A stretch of 8,503 nucleotides of DNA, from contig CALBDV010000068.1 of assembly GCA_937927565.1 (NCBI GenBank), forward strand, positions 1 through 8,503, in the 5' to 3' direction. The position numbers were made by a program, and so were the translations under genes. This document shows positions 1 to 7,065 of this stretch, one piece after another. Source of the stretch: an uncultured Holophagales bacterium (GTDB lineage: Bacteria; Acidobacteriota; Thermoanaerobaculia; UBA5066). Position 1 is the stretch's first letter. Every line of letters starts with the position of its first letter. The notes under the pieces were generated by a model. That model did no database searches and was not told the origin of the DNA. It saw only the letters and a list, made by a program, of their open reading frames with translations.

Positions 1-639
1 GGCTTCGCCGGAGCCCGGGTCGACACCATCGCCGAGAGAGCCGGGGTCAACAAGGCGATGGTCTACTACCACGTCGGCGACAAGGCCTGCCTCTACGAGG
101 CCGTCCTCTCCGAGACCCTGGACCGTGCCAGGGAGGCCCTGGACACCGCGCTCGCGAAGCCGAGCTCGCCCGAGGAGCGGTTCCGCGCCTTCGTCTCGAC
201 CGTGGCCCGGGTGGCCCGGGAGCACCCGCACCTCCCCACCCTCATCCTGCGGGAGTTTGCCGGTGGTGGCAGCAACCTGCCCGACTCGGTCCTTCGGCGC
301 ATCGGCAGCATTCTTCGCATCGTCCGGCAGGTGCTGGAGGAAGGGCACGCCGATGGCAGCTTCCGTGTCGCGAACCCAACCATCACCCACCTCGCCGTCG
401 CCGGCAGCGTGTTGTTCCTGTCGGCGAGCCGGCCGATCATGAAAAGGCTCGCGGCGCTGGATGCCGTGCGGCCGTCGGCTGACCTCGGCAGTGACGTCGC
501 CGGCCCGCTCGCCGACCTTCTGCTGCGCGGCCTTCTCGCTGTTCCTACGGGTTCGACGGCCGGAATAGAGAGCCGCACCGCAACCCGCCCCCGAGCTGCG
601 GGCCGACGGCGCACGGCCCCGGCTTCCCGCCAGTCCTGA
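1..639 (+). CDS. TetR/AcrR-family transcriptional regulator (5' partial), CecR-like by context
   Basis: The reading frame is open from the first base, so the true start lies upstream; 212 codons are visible and probably only about 20-25 residues are missing. The first 35 or so visible residues carry the end of a TetR-type helix-turn-helix: a GARVDTIAERAGV segment, then the recognition helix and the NKAMVYYHVGDKACLYEAV signature typical of the family. The rest is a helical ligand-binding and dimerisation region, ending in an Arg/Ala/Pro-rich basic tail of about 25 residues that looks disordered. The first frame ATG inside the window (58) falls within the HTH and is not the start. The gene directly precedes an exporter operon, as cecR (ybiH) precedes ybhGFSR in E. 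coli, so it probably represses the operon and is released by an exported compound. The family assignment is firm; orthology to CecR rests on gene order. Confidence 0.92.
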   Translation, partial: GFAGARVDTIAERAGVNKAMVYYHVGDKACLYEAVLSETLDRAREALDTALAKPSSPEERFRAFVSTVARVAREHPHLPTLILREFAGGGSNLPDSVLRRIGSILRIVRQVLEEGHADGSFRVANPTITHLAVAGSVLFLSASRPIMKRLAALDAVRPSADLGSDVAGPLADLLLRGLLAVPTGSTAGIESRTATRPRAAGRRRTAPASRQS

Positions 640-645
640 GGAGGA
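638..645 (+). promoter_or_regulatory. Shine-Dalgarno for the membrane fusion gene, overlapping the regulator stop codon
   Basis: The string GAGGAGGA begins inside the TGA stop of the regulator gene and ends 4 bases before the ATG at 650. This is the strongest ribosome binding site in the exporter operon. It suggests that translation of the adaptor is coupled to, or immediately follows, that of the regulator. Confidence 0.75.
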
Positions 646-649
646 CCCT

Positions 650-1642
650 ATGAAGAAACGTCTGATCGCGATTCCGATCGTCGTCGCGGTGGCCGCGGCC
701 GCTCTCTACTTCGGGCTGAGGTCACGTCCCGCCGCGCCCTCGAACGTCTTGAAGATCTCGGGGAACATCGAGGTCACGAGCGTCGAGCTGAGCTTCAACA
801 TCGCCGGAGAGACGACGACACGGCTCGTCTCGGAAGGGATGCCCATCGAAGCAGGCCAGGTCGTGGCGACCCTCGACACCGCAGAGCTCGAGTACGAGCT
901 GGAGCTCCGACGGGCCGAGCTGGGCGCGGCCCAGGCTCGCCTCGCGGAGCTGACGGCTGGCTACCGCGTCGAGGATATCGGCCAGGCCCGGGCGGCCCTC
1001 GAGCGCGCCCGGGCCGAGGCGACCAGGGCTGAGGCCGAGCTGAGGCGTCAGAAAGAGCTCCGGGACCAGGATGTCATCTCGAGCCGTGAATACGAGGTGG
1101 CCGAGGCGGCCTATCGCTCGACACAGGCGCAGGTCCAGGAGGTCTCCCAGAAGCTCGCACTCCTGACGAACGGCCCACGCAAGGAGCAGATCGCAGAGGC
1201 TCGCGAGCGGGTCCGCCAGGTCGAGGCCGCGAACGACGTGGCCCGGAACCGGCTCGGATACGCCACGATCGCGTCGCCCCTGACAGGGGTGGTTCTGACG
1301 GATCACATAGAGCCGGGAGAGCGCGTGGCGCCCGGGACCCCCATCGTGACCGTGGCCGATCTGAGCAACGTCTGGCTGCGCGGATTCATCGACGAGGCCG
1401 ACCTCGGACGCGTCAAGCTCGGCCAGCACGTCCGCATCGAGACGGACGGGAGCGCCGGCACGGTCTATGCCGGGCGTGTCTCGTTCATCGCCCAGGAGGC
1501 GGAGTTCACACCGAAGAGCGTCCAGACGGCCAGGGAACGCGTGAAGCTCGTCTACCGGCTCAAGGTCGACATCGAGAACCCACGCCACGAGCTGAAACCC
1601 GGTATGCCGGCCGACGCCTGGGTGGAGCTGTCCGGGGCGTAG
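650..1642 (+). CDS. HlyD/YbhG-family membrane fusion protein (periplasmic adaptor of ABC exporter)
   Basis: This 330-residue protein is close to the length of E. coli YbhG (about 332). Residues 2-4 are basic and 5-23 form one hydrophobic segment, an inner-membrane anchor or uncleaved signal; no lipobox cysteine is present. The barrel-sandwich (lipoyl-like) half motifs lie near 36-76 and 205-237 (TIASPLTGVVLTDHIEPGERV), flanking a long Ala/Glu/Arg-rich coiled-coil hairpin at about 78-203. A beta-barrel domain follows. The AEFTPKSVQTARER stretch at about 284-297, then LVYRLKVDIEN and KPGMPADAWVEL, is the YbhG-type ending. The protein should bridge the inner-membrane permeases to the outer-membrane channel encoded downstream. 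The start at 650 is chosen for its Shine-Dalgarno at 638-645. It is 10 bases downstream of the regulator and 3 bases upstream of ATPase 1. Confidence 0.93.
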   Translation: MKKRLIAIPIVVAVAAAALYFGLRSRPAAPSNVLKISGNIEVTSVELSFNIAGETTTRLVSEGMPIEAGQVVATLDTAELEYELELRRAELGAAQARLAELTAGYRVEDIGQARAALERARAEATRAEAELRRQKELRDQDVISSREYEVAEAAYRSTQAQVQEVSQKLALLTNGPRKEQIAEARERVRQVEAANDVARNRLGYATIASPLTGVVLTDHIEPGERVAPGTPIVTVADLSNVWLRGFIDEADLGRVKLGQHVRIETDGSAGTVYAGRVSFIAQEAEFTPKSVQTARERVKLVYRLKVDIENPRHELKPGMPADAWVELSGA

Positions 1643-1645
1643 CCG

Positions 1646-2590
1646 ATGGACGCCATCGAGGTCGACGGGCTCACGAAGAGCTTCGGCACGATCGAAGCCG
1701 TCAAGGGCCTGAGCCTGCGGATCGGGGCCGGGGAGATCTACGGTCTCGTGGGGCCCGATGGCGCCGGCAAGACGACCACGATTCGCCTCCTGACCGGCAG
1801 CATGGACCCCACGAGCGGAGACGCCTTCGTCGGTGGGCACCACACGGTGAGGGAGGCCGAGAGGATCAAGGAGGAGATCGGCTACATGGCCCAGCGGTTC
1901 GGGCTCTACCCGGATCTGACCGTGGCCGAGAACATCCACTTCTACGCCGACATCTACGGCGTGCCCCGGCGGGGCCGGGAGGAGCGGATCGAAGAGCTCC
2001 TCTCCTTCTCGAACATGAAACCGTTCAAGAAACGTCTCGCCGGGAACCTCTCGGGAGGCATGAAGCAGAAGCTCGGCCTCGTCTGCGCGCTGATCCACAC
2101 GCCGAAGGTCCTCTTCCTCGACGAGCCGACCAACGGGGTCGACCCCGTCTCGCGCCGGGACTTCTGGAGAATCCTCAATGAGCTTCAGAAGGACGGCGTC
2201 ACGATCCTCGTTTCCACGGCATACCTCGACGAGGCCGAGCGCTGCACGCGCGTGGGCCTTCTCCACCAGGGCCATCTCATTGCCGAGGGAACTCCGGACG
2301 AGCTGAAGGGGCTTCTTCAGGGCGTCATTCTCGAGGTGACCGCCGAGCAGCCGAGAGCGGCGGCGGCCTCGCTGCGAAAGGCTGGAGTGTCGCCGTCGGT
2401 GGGCCTCTTCGGCGACCGCATTCACGTGGTGGCCCAAGACCCTCGCCAGGCGACAGCCGCCATCGAGGCGGCGCTCGCGGGCGACAGTCTTGTGCTCCGC
2501 GGGATCCGCCAGAAGCCGCCGTCCCTCGAAGACGTCTTCATCTCCGTTCTCGGTCAGAGAGCAGCGGGAGCCGCCGATGTCGCCGCGTGA
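1646..2590 (+). CDS. ABC transporter ATP-binding protein 1 (YbhF N-terminal-half-like; H-loop His missing)
   Basis: A 314-residue nucleotide-binding subunit. Visible motifs are Walker A GPDGAGKTT (36-44), Q-loop Gln83 in YMAQRFGLYPDLT, signature LSGGMKQKL (135-143), Walker B VLFLDEP (155-161) and D-loop GVDP. The switch histidine of the usual STHYMDEAE is replaced: the sequence reads STAYLDEAE, with Ala192 at that place. From memory, the N-terminal half of E. coli YbhF shares both PDGAGKTT and a non-His residue here (STSYLDEAE), so this is likely a family trait, not a mutation. A C-terminal extension (about 215-305) ends in PSLEDVFISVLG, typical of drug-export ATPases of this class. It probably pairs with ATPase 2 as an asymmetric heterodimer with one weakened ATP site. 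Start 1646 is 3 bases after the adaptor stop with only a weak Shine-Dalgarno, suggesting translational coupling. Its end overlaps ATPase 2 by 14 bases. Confidence 0.94.
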   Translation: MDAIEVDGLTKSFGTIEAVKGLSLRIGAGEIYGLVGPDGAGKTTTIRLLTGSMDPTSGDAFVGGHHTVREAERIKEEIGYMAQRFGLYPDLTVAENIHFYADIYGVPRRGREERIEELLSFSNMKPFKKRLAGNLSGGMKQKLGLVCALIHTPKVLFLDEPTNGVDPVSRRDFWRILNELQKDGVTILVSTAYLDEAERCTRVGLLHQGHLIAEGTPDELKGLLQGVILEVTAEQPRAAAASLRKAGVSPSVGLFGDRIHVVAQDPRQATAAIEAALAGDSLVLRGIRQKPPSLEDVFISVLGQRAAGAADVAA

Positions 2591-3368
2591 CGACCTCCCG
2601 GCCGTGACCTTGAGGAACCTGACGAAGCGTTTCGGCGACTTCGTGGCCGTGAGCGGCATCAGCCTGGACGTCGCTCGGGGGGAGATCTTCGGCTTCCTGG
2701 GCCCCAACGGCGCCGGGAAGTCGACCACGATCCGGATGCTCTGCGGCCTCCTCAGTCCCTCGGAAGGGACCGGGACCGTAGCGGGCTTCGACGTCCTGAC
2801 CCAGACCGAGGGGATCAAGGCCAACATCGGCTACATGAGCCAGAAGTTCTCGCTCTACGAGGACCTCACCGTGGAGGAGAACATCGACTTCTACGCCGGT
2901 ATCTACGGGATCCCTCGCGTGAAGCGGGCCGAGCGCAAGGCCTGGGTAATCCAGATGGCCGGCCTCGAGGAGCAACGAGGGATGCGGTGCGGCACCCTGT
3001 CGGGCGGCGTCAAGCAACGCCTGGCGCTTGGATGCGCGGTCCTCCACGAACCCCCGGTGCTTTTCCTCGACGAGCCCACCTCGGGCGTGGACCCGATCAG
3101 CCGGCGTGCCTTCTGGGACCTGATCTACGACATGTCGTCCCGCGGGGTGACGGTCTTCGTGACGACCCACTACATGGAGGAAGCGGAGTACTGCGATCGG
3201 CTGGGTCTCGTGTACGCCGGCCGGCTGATCGCGCTGGGCACGCCGTCGGAGCTGAAGGCGAAGATCTCGACGGCGGCGCCGGCCGAGCGAGTCACACTCG
3301 AAGACGTCTTCGTGACGCTCATCGAGGAGGAGAGCGCAAAGGCCGCCACGCAGGAGGTGGCGCGATGA
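2577..3368 (+). CDS. ABC transporter ATP-binding protein 2 (YbhF C-terminal-half-like, canonical motifs)
   Basis: A 263-residue nucleotide-binding subunit with a complete motif set: Walker A GPNGAGKST (42-50), Q-loop Gln89 in YMSQKFSLYEDLT, signature LSGGVKQRL (141-149), Walker B VLFLDEPTSGVDP (161-173) and switch His198 in TTHYMEEAE. It ends soon after LEDVFVTLIEEE, without the longer C-terminal region of ATPase 1. The frame is open upstream to 2490, but residues before 2577 are Ser/Arg-rich with no ABC similarity; homology starts with AVTLRNLTKRFGDFVAV, so ATG 2577 is chosen, preceded by a modest GGGAG about 7 bases upstream. It overlaps ATPase 1 by 14 bases and permease 1 by 4 (ATGA). Together the two ATPases total 577 residues, about the length of fused E. 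coli YbhF. The predicted role is the catalytically competent half of the exporter motor on the cytoplasmic face. Confidence 0.94.
   Translation: MSPRDDLPAVTLRNLTKRFGDFVAVSGISLDVARGEIFGFLGPNGAGKSTTIRMLCGLLSPSEGTGTVAGFDVLTQTEGIKANIGYMSQKFSLYEDLTVEENIDFYAGIYGIPRVKRAERKAWVIQMAGLEEQRGMRCGTLSGGVKQRLALGCAVLHEPPVLFLDEPTSGVDPISRRAFWDLIYDMSSRGVTVFVTTHYMEEAEYCDRLGLVYAGRLIALGTPSELKAKISTAAPAERVTLEDVFVTLIEEESAKAATQEVAR
3352..3357 (+). promoter_or_regulatory. Shine-Dalgarno deciding the start of permease 1
   Basis: A perfect AGGAGG lies 7 bases before ATG 3365. It supports the ATGA-overlap start over any of the upstream in-frame codons, which would add up to 126 Arg/Gly-rich residues with no permease character. 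Confidence 0.8.
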
Positions 3369-4495
3369 ATCCGAGGCGCCTCCTCGCCGTTTCCCGCAAG
3401 GAGCTGATCCACGTCCTTCGGGACCCCCGAAGCCTCGGGATGGGAATCGCGATCCCGCTCCTTCTCCTCGTCCTCTTCGGGTACGCGCTGTCGCTCGACG
3501 TCGACGAAGTACCCCTCCTCGTCTGGGACCAGAGCCAGACGCCGCAGAGCCGCGAGCTCGTCAGCCGCTTTTCGGGCTCGCGCTACTTTTCCGTGAAGGG
3601 GCAGCCCAGCAGCTACCACGACCTCGAAAGGGCGCTCGACACAGGCGACGCCCTGATGGGTCTCGTGATTCCCAGCGGACTCGGCAGACCCGAAGCGGGT
3701 CGTCCCACGTCCCTACAGCTCCTCGTGGACGGTAGCGACGCCAGCACCGCTGCCATCGCCATCGGTTACGCCGAGGGGGTGGTCCGAGGGTACGGGCTCG
3801 ACACGTCCATCGAAGCCCTCCGGCGGGCCGGCACCCGGGCCGCCGTGCGGCCGCTCGACGTCAGGTCGCGTGTGCTCTTCAACGAGGACCTCGAGTCGCG
3901 CAACTACATCATCCCGGGTCTGATCGCCGTCATCATGATGGTCATCGCCGCCCTCCTCACCTCGCTCACGGTGGCCAAGGAGTGGGAGAGCGGGACGATG
4001 GAGCAGCTCGTCTCCACGCCGCTCAAGGGGCCGGAGCTGATCCTCGGCAAGCTCCTCCCGTACGTGGGGATCGGGATGCTCGACGTGCTCCTGTCGGTCC
4101 TGATGGGGGAGTTCGTCTTTCACGTCCCGCTCCGGGGGAGCGTGCCCCTCCTCTTCGGGATGGCGGCGATCTTCCTGGTGGGCGCTCTCTCGCTGGGCAT
4201 GCTGATCAGCATCGTCACGAAGAGCCAGCTTCTCGCGAGCCAGCTGGCGATGGTCGCGACGTTCCTCCCGGCGTTCCTGCTGTCGGGCTTCATGTACGAC
4301 ATCGACAACATGCCTCGCGCCGTCCAGCTGATCACGCTGGCCGTGCCGGCGCGCTACTTCGTCGCGCTCCTGAAGGGGATCTACCTGAAGGGCGTCGGCC
4401 TGGACGTTCTCGCCTTCGAGGCGGGTCTGCTCGCGATCTTCGCGGCGGCCATGCTGGTTCTGGCCATCGTCAAGTTCAAGAAGAAGCTGGTGTGA
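3365..4495 (+). CDS. ABC-2 type transporter permease 1 (YbhS/YbhR-like)
   Basis: A 376-residue integral membrane subunit. A short cytoplasmic N-terminus ends in the conserved LRDPR (18-22), followed by TM1 (about 24-44). A large extracytoplasmic domain (about 45-182) contains ESRxLVxRF-like and LLVDGSDASTA motifs and closes with FNEDLESRNYIIPG. Five more membrane segments follow near 184-206, 232-254, 265-290, 297-317 and 352-370, with the cytoplasmic coupling segment WESGTMEQLVSTPLKGPELILGK between TM2 and TM3, and a basic KFKKKLV end. This is the ABC2_membrane_3 arrangement of YbhS and YbhR. It is about 45% similar in feel to permease 2, with shared motifs in the same order, so the two probably form a heterodimeric channel. 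Start 3365 overlaps the ATPase 2 stop (ATGA) and has AGGAGG 7 bases upstream. Confidence 0.94.
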   Translation: MNPRRLLAVSRKELIHVLRDPRSLGMGIAIPLLLLVLFGYALSLDVDEVPLLVWDQSQTPQSRELVSRFSGSRYFSVKGQPSSYHDLERALDTGDALMGLVIPSGLGRPEAGRPTSLQLLVDGSDASTAAIAIGYAEGVVRGYGLDTSIEALRRAGTRAAVRPLDVRSRVLFNEDLESRNYIIPGLIAVIMMVIAALLTSLTVAKEWESGTMEQLVSTPLKGPELILGKLLPYVGIGMLDVLLSVLMGEFVFHVPLRGSVPLLFGMAAIFLVGALSLGMLISIVTKSQLLASQLAMVATFLPAFLLSGFMYDIDNMPRAVQLITLAVPARYFVALLKGIYLKGVGLDVLAFEAGLLAIFAAAMLVLAIVKFKKKLV

Positions 4496-4500
4496 CGCCG

Positions 4501-5631
4501 ATGCTCGAACGAATCAAGAGAATGCTGATCAAGGAGTTCATCCAGATCCTACGGGATCCACGGATGAAGGGAGTCCTCGTCCTGATGCCGATCGTCCAGG
4601 CGATGGTCTTCGGCTACGCGGTGTCGACCGACGTCAGCAACGTCCGGACGGCGCTCTTCGATCTCGACAGCACCGTCGAGAGCCGCGAGCTCGTGGCCCG
4701 GTTCGTCGACTCGGGTTGGTTCCGGATCGTCGACCGCGTGGACACGGACGCGCGGGCGCAAGACCTGCTCGACAGGGGCCAGGTGCGTGCCGTCATCCGG
4801 ATGAATGCCGGGTTCGGCGAGGCGGTGAGAAAAGGGCGAGGGGCGCAGCTCCAGGTTCTCGTCGACGGGACGAACTCGAACACCGCGGGACTCGTCCTGA
4901 ACTACGCTGGCGCCGTTACGGGACGATACAACGAGGACGTGGTGGCCCAGCGCCTCGCCAGGTCGCCCGGCGCGAAGCCCGTGGCCCCGGCCGTCGTGCT
5001 CGAGTCCCGCGCCTGGTTCAACGAGAACCTGGAGAGCCGCCATTTCTACGTTCCCGGGGTCATCGCGCTGATCGTGCTTCTCGTCACGCTGATGCTCTCG
5101 AGCATGGCCGTCGTGCGTGAGAAGGAGATCGGCACCATCGAGCAGATCATGGTGACGCCGATTCGCCAGGTGGAGTTCATTCTCGGCAAGACGATCCCGT
5201 TCGCTCTCATCGCGTACCTCGACGTGCTCCTCATCACCGGCATCGCCGTCTTCTGGTTCGACGTCCCGATTCGCGGCAGCCTGCCGCTCCTCTTCGTGGC
5301 CACGACGCTCTTTCTGATGAGCACGATCGGGATCGGCCTGCTGATCTCCACCGTGAGCCGGACGCAGCAGCAGGCGATGATGAGCGCCTTCTTCTTCTAC
5401 TTCCCGGCCGTTCTGCTGTCCGGTTTCATGTTTCCCATCGCCAACATGCCGACGGTCGTTCAATGGCTGACTTTCGCGAATCCCCTCCGGTATTTCCTCG
5501 TGATCATTCGCGGCATCTTCCTCAAGGGTGTGGGCCTTCCGGTGCTCTGGGAGCAGATGGCCGCCCTGGCCGTCCTCGGCGTCGCGATGCTGGGTCTGGC
5601 CTCCCTGAAGTTCAAGAAGACGCTCGCGTGA
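4501..5631 (+). CDS. ABC-2 type transporter permease 2 (YbhR/YbhS-like)
   Basis: Also 376 residues and paralogous to permease 1. LRDPR lies at 17-21 and TM1 at about 22-42. The periplasmic domain carries VESRELVARFVDSGWF, LVDGTNSNTAG and WFNENLESRHFYVPG (about 172-186). Five further membrane segments follow near 184-206, 232-254, 262-285, 292-314 and 350-368, with KEIGTIEQIMVTPIRQVEFILGK as the cytoplasmic coupling segment and a KFKKTLA end. ATG 4501 lies 5 bases after the permease 1 stop. A GTG at 4492 overlapping that stop (GTGA) would add three residues and cannot be excluded, because neither has a strong Shine-Dalgarno. Upstream frame sequence back to 3982 is a shadow of permease 1. The predicted role is the second half of the membrane channel. 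Confidence 0.93.
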   Translation: MLERIKRMLIKEFIQILRDPRMKGVLVLMPIVQAMVFGYAVSTDVSNVRTALFDLDSTVESRELVARFVDSGWFRIVDRVDTDARAQDLLDRGQVRAVIRMNAGFGEAVRKGRGAQLQVLVDGTNSNTAGLVLNYAGAVTGRYNEDVVAQRLARSPGAKPVAPAVVLESRAWFNENLESRHFYVPGVIALIVLLVTLMLSSMAVVREKEIGTIEQIMVTPIRQVEFILGKTIPFALIAYLDVLLITGIAVFWFDVPIRGSLPLLFVATTLFLMSTIGIGLLISTVSRTQQQAMMSAFFFYFPAVLLSGFMFPIANMPTVVQWLTFANPLRYFLVIIRGIFLKGVGLPVLWEQMAALAVLGVAMLGLASLKFKKTLA

Positions 5632-5634
5632 GGG
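5630..5634 (+). promoter_or_regulatory. Shine-Dalgarno for the outer membrane factor gene
   Basis: GAGGG overlaps the permease 2 stop codon and lies 8 bases before ATG 5643. It supports that start over a GTG at 5628 or the upstream open frame. Confidence 0.55.
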
Positions 5635-5642
5635 CAAACACG

Positions 5643-6974
5643 ATGCACACTCGATTAACTCCCCCGTTGCTCGCTCTCCTCCTCCGCTCGGCCGGCGCGT
5701 TCGTCCTGTTTTCGGCGACCGCGTTCCCGATGACGGCTCAGCCGGCGGCGAGCCTCCCGCTCGATCTCGAAGCTTGCGAGAAGATCGCCATCGAGAAGAG
5801 CCCGCTTCTTCGGGCGGCCGAGGAAGGCACAGCCGTCGCGACGGCGGCGGTGGGCATCTCTCGGGCACCGTTCTACCCGGAGGTCGGCTTCGACGCCCGC
5901 TACCGCCGGTTCGAGACCCACGCCTTCCTGCCTGAGGGCCTGAGCGCGCCGGCGACGACCGTGGGCCCGACCAACGATTGGATGACCGGCCTGAAGGCGA
6001 GCTACGTCCTTTTCGACAGCGGCCTGAGACGAGCCGAGCTCGACGCGGCGACGCTGGGCAGGGCCGCCACGGTGGAGGATGCCCGGCGCGCCCTCCAGGA
6101 TGTCGTCCTGGGAGTGCGACAGGCCTACTACTACCTCCTCGCGAACCAGGCGGCCCGGGTCGCAGCCGCCACCCGCGTCACGAGGAGACGAGATCACTTG
6201 AGGACCGCTTCGGCACGCAAGGCCGCAGGTGCTGTGCCCCAGGCGGACGTCCTGAGAGCGCAGGTCGAGGTGGCCGATGCCGAGCTCGCCCTCGTGAGGG
6301 CCGAGAGCAACGTACGGATTGCGAAGGGCAACCTGAACGTGGCCATGGGGCTCGCCGTCGATCGCCCGGTGGAGATCGCGGAGGACACTGCGTTGCGGGG
6401 GACGGAACTGCCCGATGTGACGGCAGCGTTGGTGCGTGCCCGGGAGCAGCGCCCCGAGGTGCAAGCGCTTCAGCTGACGGTCGCAGCCGCGAAGAAGGGG
6501 ATCACCGCTGCAAAGGCCGGCTTCGGGCCTCGGGTGAGAGCGGACGGGGCCTTTGGCTGGCGCGACGACAGCTTCGTGCCGGCCGACAAGGACTGGTCGG
6601 CCGGGCTGGCCGTCCAGATTCCGGTCTTCACCGGCTTCGCGTCGAAATACAAGACGCGGAAGGCCGCGAGCGAGGCGGCTCTGAAAGAAGCCGAGCTCGC
6701 GCAACTCCATGCCCGGATCGACCAGGAGGTCTGGACGGCCCATGTGAGGCTCCTCGAGGCCAGGCAGGCGGTGGTCCAGACCGAGGTGCTCGAGGACGAG
6801 GCGACCGAGACGCTCCGATTCGTCAGGGCCCGGTACGAAGCGGGAGCCAGCACCATCACGGACCTGCTCGACGCCGAGGCGGCATTGACCCAGGCGGAGT
6901 CCGGTCACGTCCAGGCGGTTCTCGGCGTGCAGCTGGCAGGTGTCCGCCTGAAATGGGCGGAAGGGGCGTTCTGA
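5643..6974 (+). CDS. TolC-family outer membrane efflux protein
   Basis: A 443-residue outer membrane factor, the usual family length. A signal peptide is visible: Arg4, a hydrophobic core at about 9-28, and probable cleavage around MTAQPA-A (30-36). Cys45 lies within the mature LDLEACEKIAI and is not a lipobox, so this is not the lipidated OprM type. The two tandem OEP repeats are clear. The first has ASYVLFDSGLRRAEL (119-133), VRQAYYYLLANQ and GAVPQADVLRAQVEVADAE. The second has AGLAVQIPVFTGFASKYKTR (320-339) and YEAGASTITDLLDAEAAL. The LFDSG and VFTGF turns are the beta-strand-to-helix elements of the trimeric barrel-tunnel. It directly follows the permeases, so the operon supplies its own exit duct; E. 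coli ybhGFSR has no such gene beside it. The frame is open back to 5463, but those residues are permease 2 shadow. Confidence 0.93.
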   Translation: MHTRLTPPLLALLLRSAGAFVLFSATAFPMTAQPAASLPLDLEACEKIAIEKSPLLRAAEEGTAVATAAVGISRAPFYPEVGFDARYRRFETHAFLPEGLSAPATTVGPTNDWMTGLKASYVLFDSGLRRAELDAATLGRAATVEDARRALQDVVLGVRQAYYYLLANQAARVAAATRVTRRRDHLRTASARKAAGAVPQADVLRAQVEVADAELALVRAESNVRIAKGNLNVAMGLAVDRPVEIAEDTALRGTELPDVTAALVRAREQRPEVQALQLTVAAAKKGITAAKAGFGPRVRADGAFGWRDDSFVPADKDWSAGLAVQIPVFTGFASKYKTRKAASEAALKEAELAQLHARIDQEVWTAHVRLLEARQAVVQTEVLEDEATETLRFVRARYEAGASTITDLLDAEAALTQAESGHVQAVLGVQLAGVRLKWAEGAF

Positions 6975-6987
6975 TTCAACGGCTGCA

Positions 6988-7016
6988 TTGACAGACAGAG
7001 GTACGAGCCCAATCTT
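6988..7016 (+). promoter_or_regulatory. Candidate sigma70-type promoter for the DUF6448-RIC unit
   Basis: A perfect -35 hexamer TTGACA (6988-6993) is followed by a 17-base spacer and AATCTT (7011-7016), which matches 3 of 6 bases of the -10 consensus. The transcript would start near 7022-7024, about 50 bases before ATG 7075. It lies in the only real gap of the window, just after the exporter operon. The -35 is convincing but the -10 is weak, which would suit a promoter needing an activator; this is inference. Confidence 0.42.
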
Positions 7017-7050
7017 GTCGGAGACGCCACCCCGAGAGGGTGGCTCGAAC
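7001..7050 (+). repeat. Imperfect inverted repeat with arms 7001-7009 and 7042-7050
   Basis: The arms GTACGAGCC and GGCTCGAAC pair at 8 of 9 positions, including six contiguous pairs (CGAGCC with GGCTCG), across 32 bases. The downstream arm shares bases 7042-7044 with the inner hairpin at 7026-7044, so the two pairings compete. The left arm sits in the spacer of the candidate promoter. It could be an operator pair, an alternative RNA fold in readthrough transcripts, or chance in GC-rich DNA. Confidence 0.3.
7026..7044 (+). promoter_or_regulatory. Perfect 7-bp hairpin in the 5' leader of the DUF6448 gene
   Basis: GCCACCC and GGGTGGC form a perfect 7-bp stem with loop CGAGA. Two more pairs (7023-7024 with 7045-7046) can extend it past a one-base bulge at 7025. 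No T-run follows, so it is not an intrinsic terminator. It would lie at the very 5' end of an mRNA started by the candidate promoter, about 30 bases before ATG 7075. A stabilising leader hairpin, an operator palindrome or a Rho-independent-like remnant are all possible. Confidence 0.5.
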
Positions 7051-7058
7051 AGAGAAGC

Positions 7059-7065
7059 AAAGGAG
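7059..7065 (+). promoter_or_regulatory. Shine-Dalgarno deciding the DUF6448 start
   Basis: AAAGGAG lies 9 bases before ATG 7075. It favours this start over the upstream in-frame TTG at 6988, which is part of the candidate -35 element and would put 29 hydrophilic residues before a clear signal peptide. Confidence 0.75.

Noticed and set aside
722..2827. A 701-codon open frame on the minus strand across the adaptor and ATPase genes
   Set aside because: It lies opposite three genes with clear domains, and its composition (Arg, Leu, Asp, Val, Gly) is the usual antisense shadow of high-GC coding sequence. No recognisable motif or plausible start context was seen.
5775..5783. Cys45 of the TolC-like protein as a lipidation site
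   Set aside because: The context LEACEK lies well after the hydrophobic core and is part of the conserved mature N-terminal helix; it is not a lipobox after the signal core.
4549..5868. A 439-codon minus-strand open frame opposite permease 2 and the TolC gene
   Set aside because: Its Arg/Glu/His/Asp-rich low-complexity translation is typical of a GC-rich shadow frame; the plus strand encodes unmistakable proteins there.
7026..7046. Intrinsic terminator for the exporter operon
   Set aside because: The stem is good, but the bases after it (TCGAACAGAG) contain no T-run, so Rho-independent termination is not supported.
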